The notes beneath the pieces were generated by a model. It searched no databases and was not told where the DNA came from. It worked only from the letters and a program-made list of their open reading frames with translations. DNA of 5,884 nt from an uncultured bacterium (GTDB taxonomy: Bacteria; Cyanobacteriota; Vampirovibrionia; Gastranaerophilales; Gastranaerophilaceae), in contig CALAWF010000023.1 in the NCBI GenBank assembly GCA_937894665.1, positions 1-5,884 on the forward strand, written 5' to 3'. A program made the translations under genes and the position numbers. Shown here in pieces: positions 5,418-5,884 of this stretch (position 1 is its first letter; every line of letters begins with the position of its first letter).

Positions 5418-5884
5418 ATGAAAAGTAAAATAAGAGAAAAAATTATTGCAAGTGTTATGTTATCAGCTTTCGCTGTAACAAATTTGTCAAGTGCTGCATT
5501 TGCATTAGACGGCATGTTTGGTGGATTTGATGATGCTTCATCAAGACCGACAATAAGAACAACAGAAAGTTCTCCTTTGGATTTAGGTTCAAGTGTAAGA
5601 ATTGCTAATGCAGATTCTGTAGTAAATTTGAGCTTGCGTGATGCAGATATTAAACAAGTTTTGAGAATGTTTGCGGATCAAGCCGGCATGAATATTATTT
5701 TCTCTCCAAGTTTAGAAGACTCTACTGTAACAATGGATTTGGTTAACATTCCATTATCTGAGGCTCTAAATTTAGTTGTTACAACTAACAATCTGTTCTA
5801 TGATATTCAAGCCAATACATTGATTATTTCTAAAAAGGATGAAGCAATTTCTATGGCTAGAAAGGGCATGACTTTGATTCCTGT
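5418..5884 (+). CDS. secretin (PilQ/GspD family), N-terminal part, 3' end outside window
   Basis: The frame opens at ATG 5418 with AGGAG (5408-5412) 5 nt upstream and stays open to the window edge (155 codons plus two bases). Residues 1-29 form a Sec signal peptide: basic MKSKIREK, a hydrophobic stretch, and a cleavage site SAAFA|LDG. After a Ser/Thr-rich spacer, residues about 69-138 (VNLSLRDADIKQVLRMFADQ...LFYDIQANTLIIS) form a secretin/TonB short N-terminal domain (STN, N0), the part that contacts PilP or GspC. GMTLIP (150-155) resembles the linker into the next N domain. No AMIN domain precedes N0, unlike many PilQ proteins and as in GspD, so PilQ versus GspD cannot be settled without the rest. 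Secretins form gated outer-membrane pores for type IV pili or type II secretion. Co-transcription with the gene 32 bp upstream is likely. It lies outside the longest ATG-to-stop frames only because it is cut off. Confidence 0.85.
   Translation, partial: MKSKIREKIIASVMLSAFAVTNLSSAAFALDGMFGGFDDASSRPTIRTTESSPLDLGSSVRIANADSVVNLSLRDADIKQVLRMFADQAGMNIIFSPSLEDSTVTMDLVNIPLSEALNLVVTTNNLFYDIQANTLIISKKDEAISMARKGMTLIP

Noticed and set aside
5264..5515. 83-codon minus-strand frame across the PilP/GspC-like end and secretin start
   Set aside because: It covers the secretin ribosome site and signal-peptide codons. Its hydrophobic character is the antisense of AT-rich sequence, and no convincing ribosome site is seen.

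Overview
The window is ordinary AT-rich bacterial chromosome. It has standard-code genes, short intergenic gaps, and no phage, IS, CRISPR, tRNA or rRNA signal. The secretin at the right edge implies an outer membrane. Low GC, a cyanobacterial-type diderm envelope and the combination of QueE, a YrrO-like U32 protein, a YqeG/GEP4 phosphatase and a PilP/GspC-secretin pair would suit a gut Melainabacteria (Vampirovibrionia/Gastranaerophilales) genome. That placement is an inference at moderate to low confidence, and other low-GC diderms are possible.

Layout, left to right: (1) the 3' half of queE (7-deazaguanine/queuosine synthesis), on +; (2) a convergent gene for an exported four-TPR protein, on -, whose stop codon lies two bases from the queE stop; (3) a 112-bp divergent promoter region; (4) a complete MATE-family efflux transporter, on +; (5) a hairpin that can terminate from both sides; (6) a small gene on -, with a good Shine-Dalgarno, for a 44-residue single-pass membrane peptide; (7) a divergent promoter region; (8) a TrhP/YrrO-type U32 protein overlapping by 11 bp a YqeG-type HAD phosphatase, on +, followed by a terminator; (9) about 200 bp of regulatory DNA with a good extended -10 promoter; (10) a PilP/GspC-like envelope protein followed by the 5' end of a secretin gene, which runs off the window.

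There are three functional themes. QueE and the U32 protein both point to modification of the tRNA wobble base (queuosine at G34, 5-hydroxyuridine at U34), although they are separate transcription units here. The U32 and HAD genes look translationally coupled. The last two genes form an outer-membrane secretin plus its inner-membrane or periplasmic partner, for type IV pili or a type II-like system, under their own promoter and without pilMNO immediately upstream.

The most notable points are the short membrane-peptide gene at 2349-2483, two genes (MATE and U32) whose promoters sit so close to the ATG that their mRNAs may be leaderless, and the unresolved start and structured leader of the PilP/GspC-like gene. 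I found no clear candidate for a wholly new multi-gene system.
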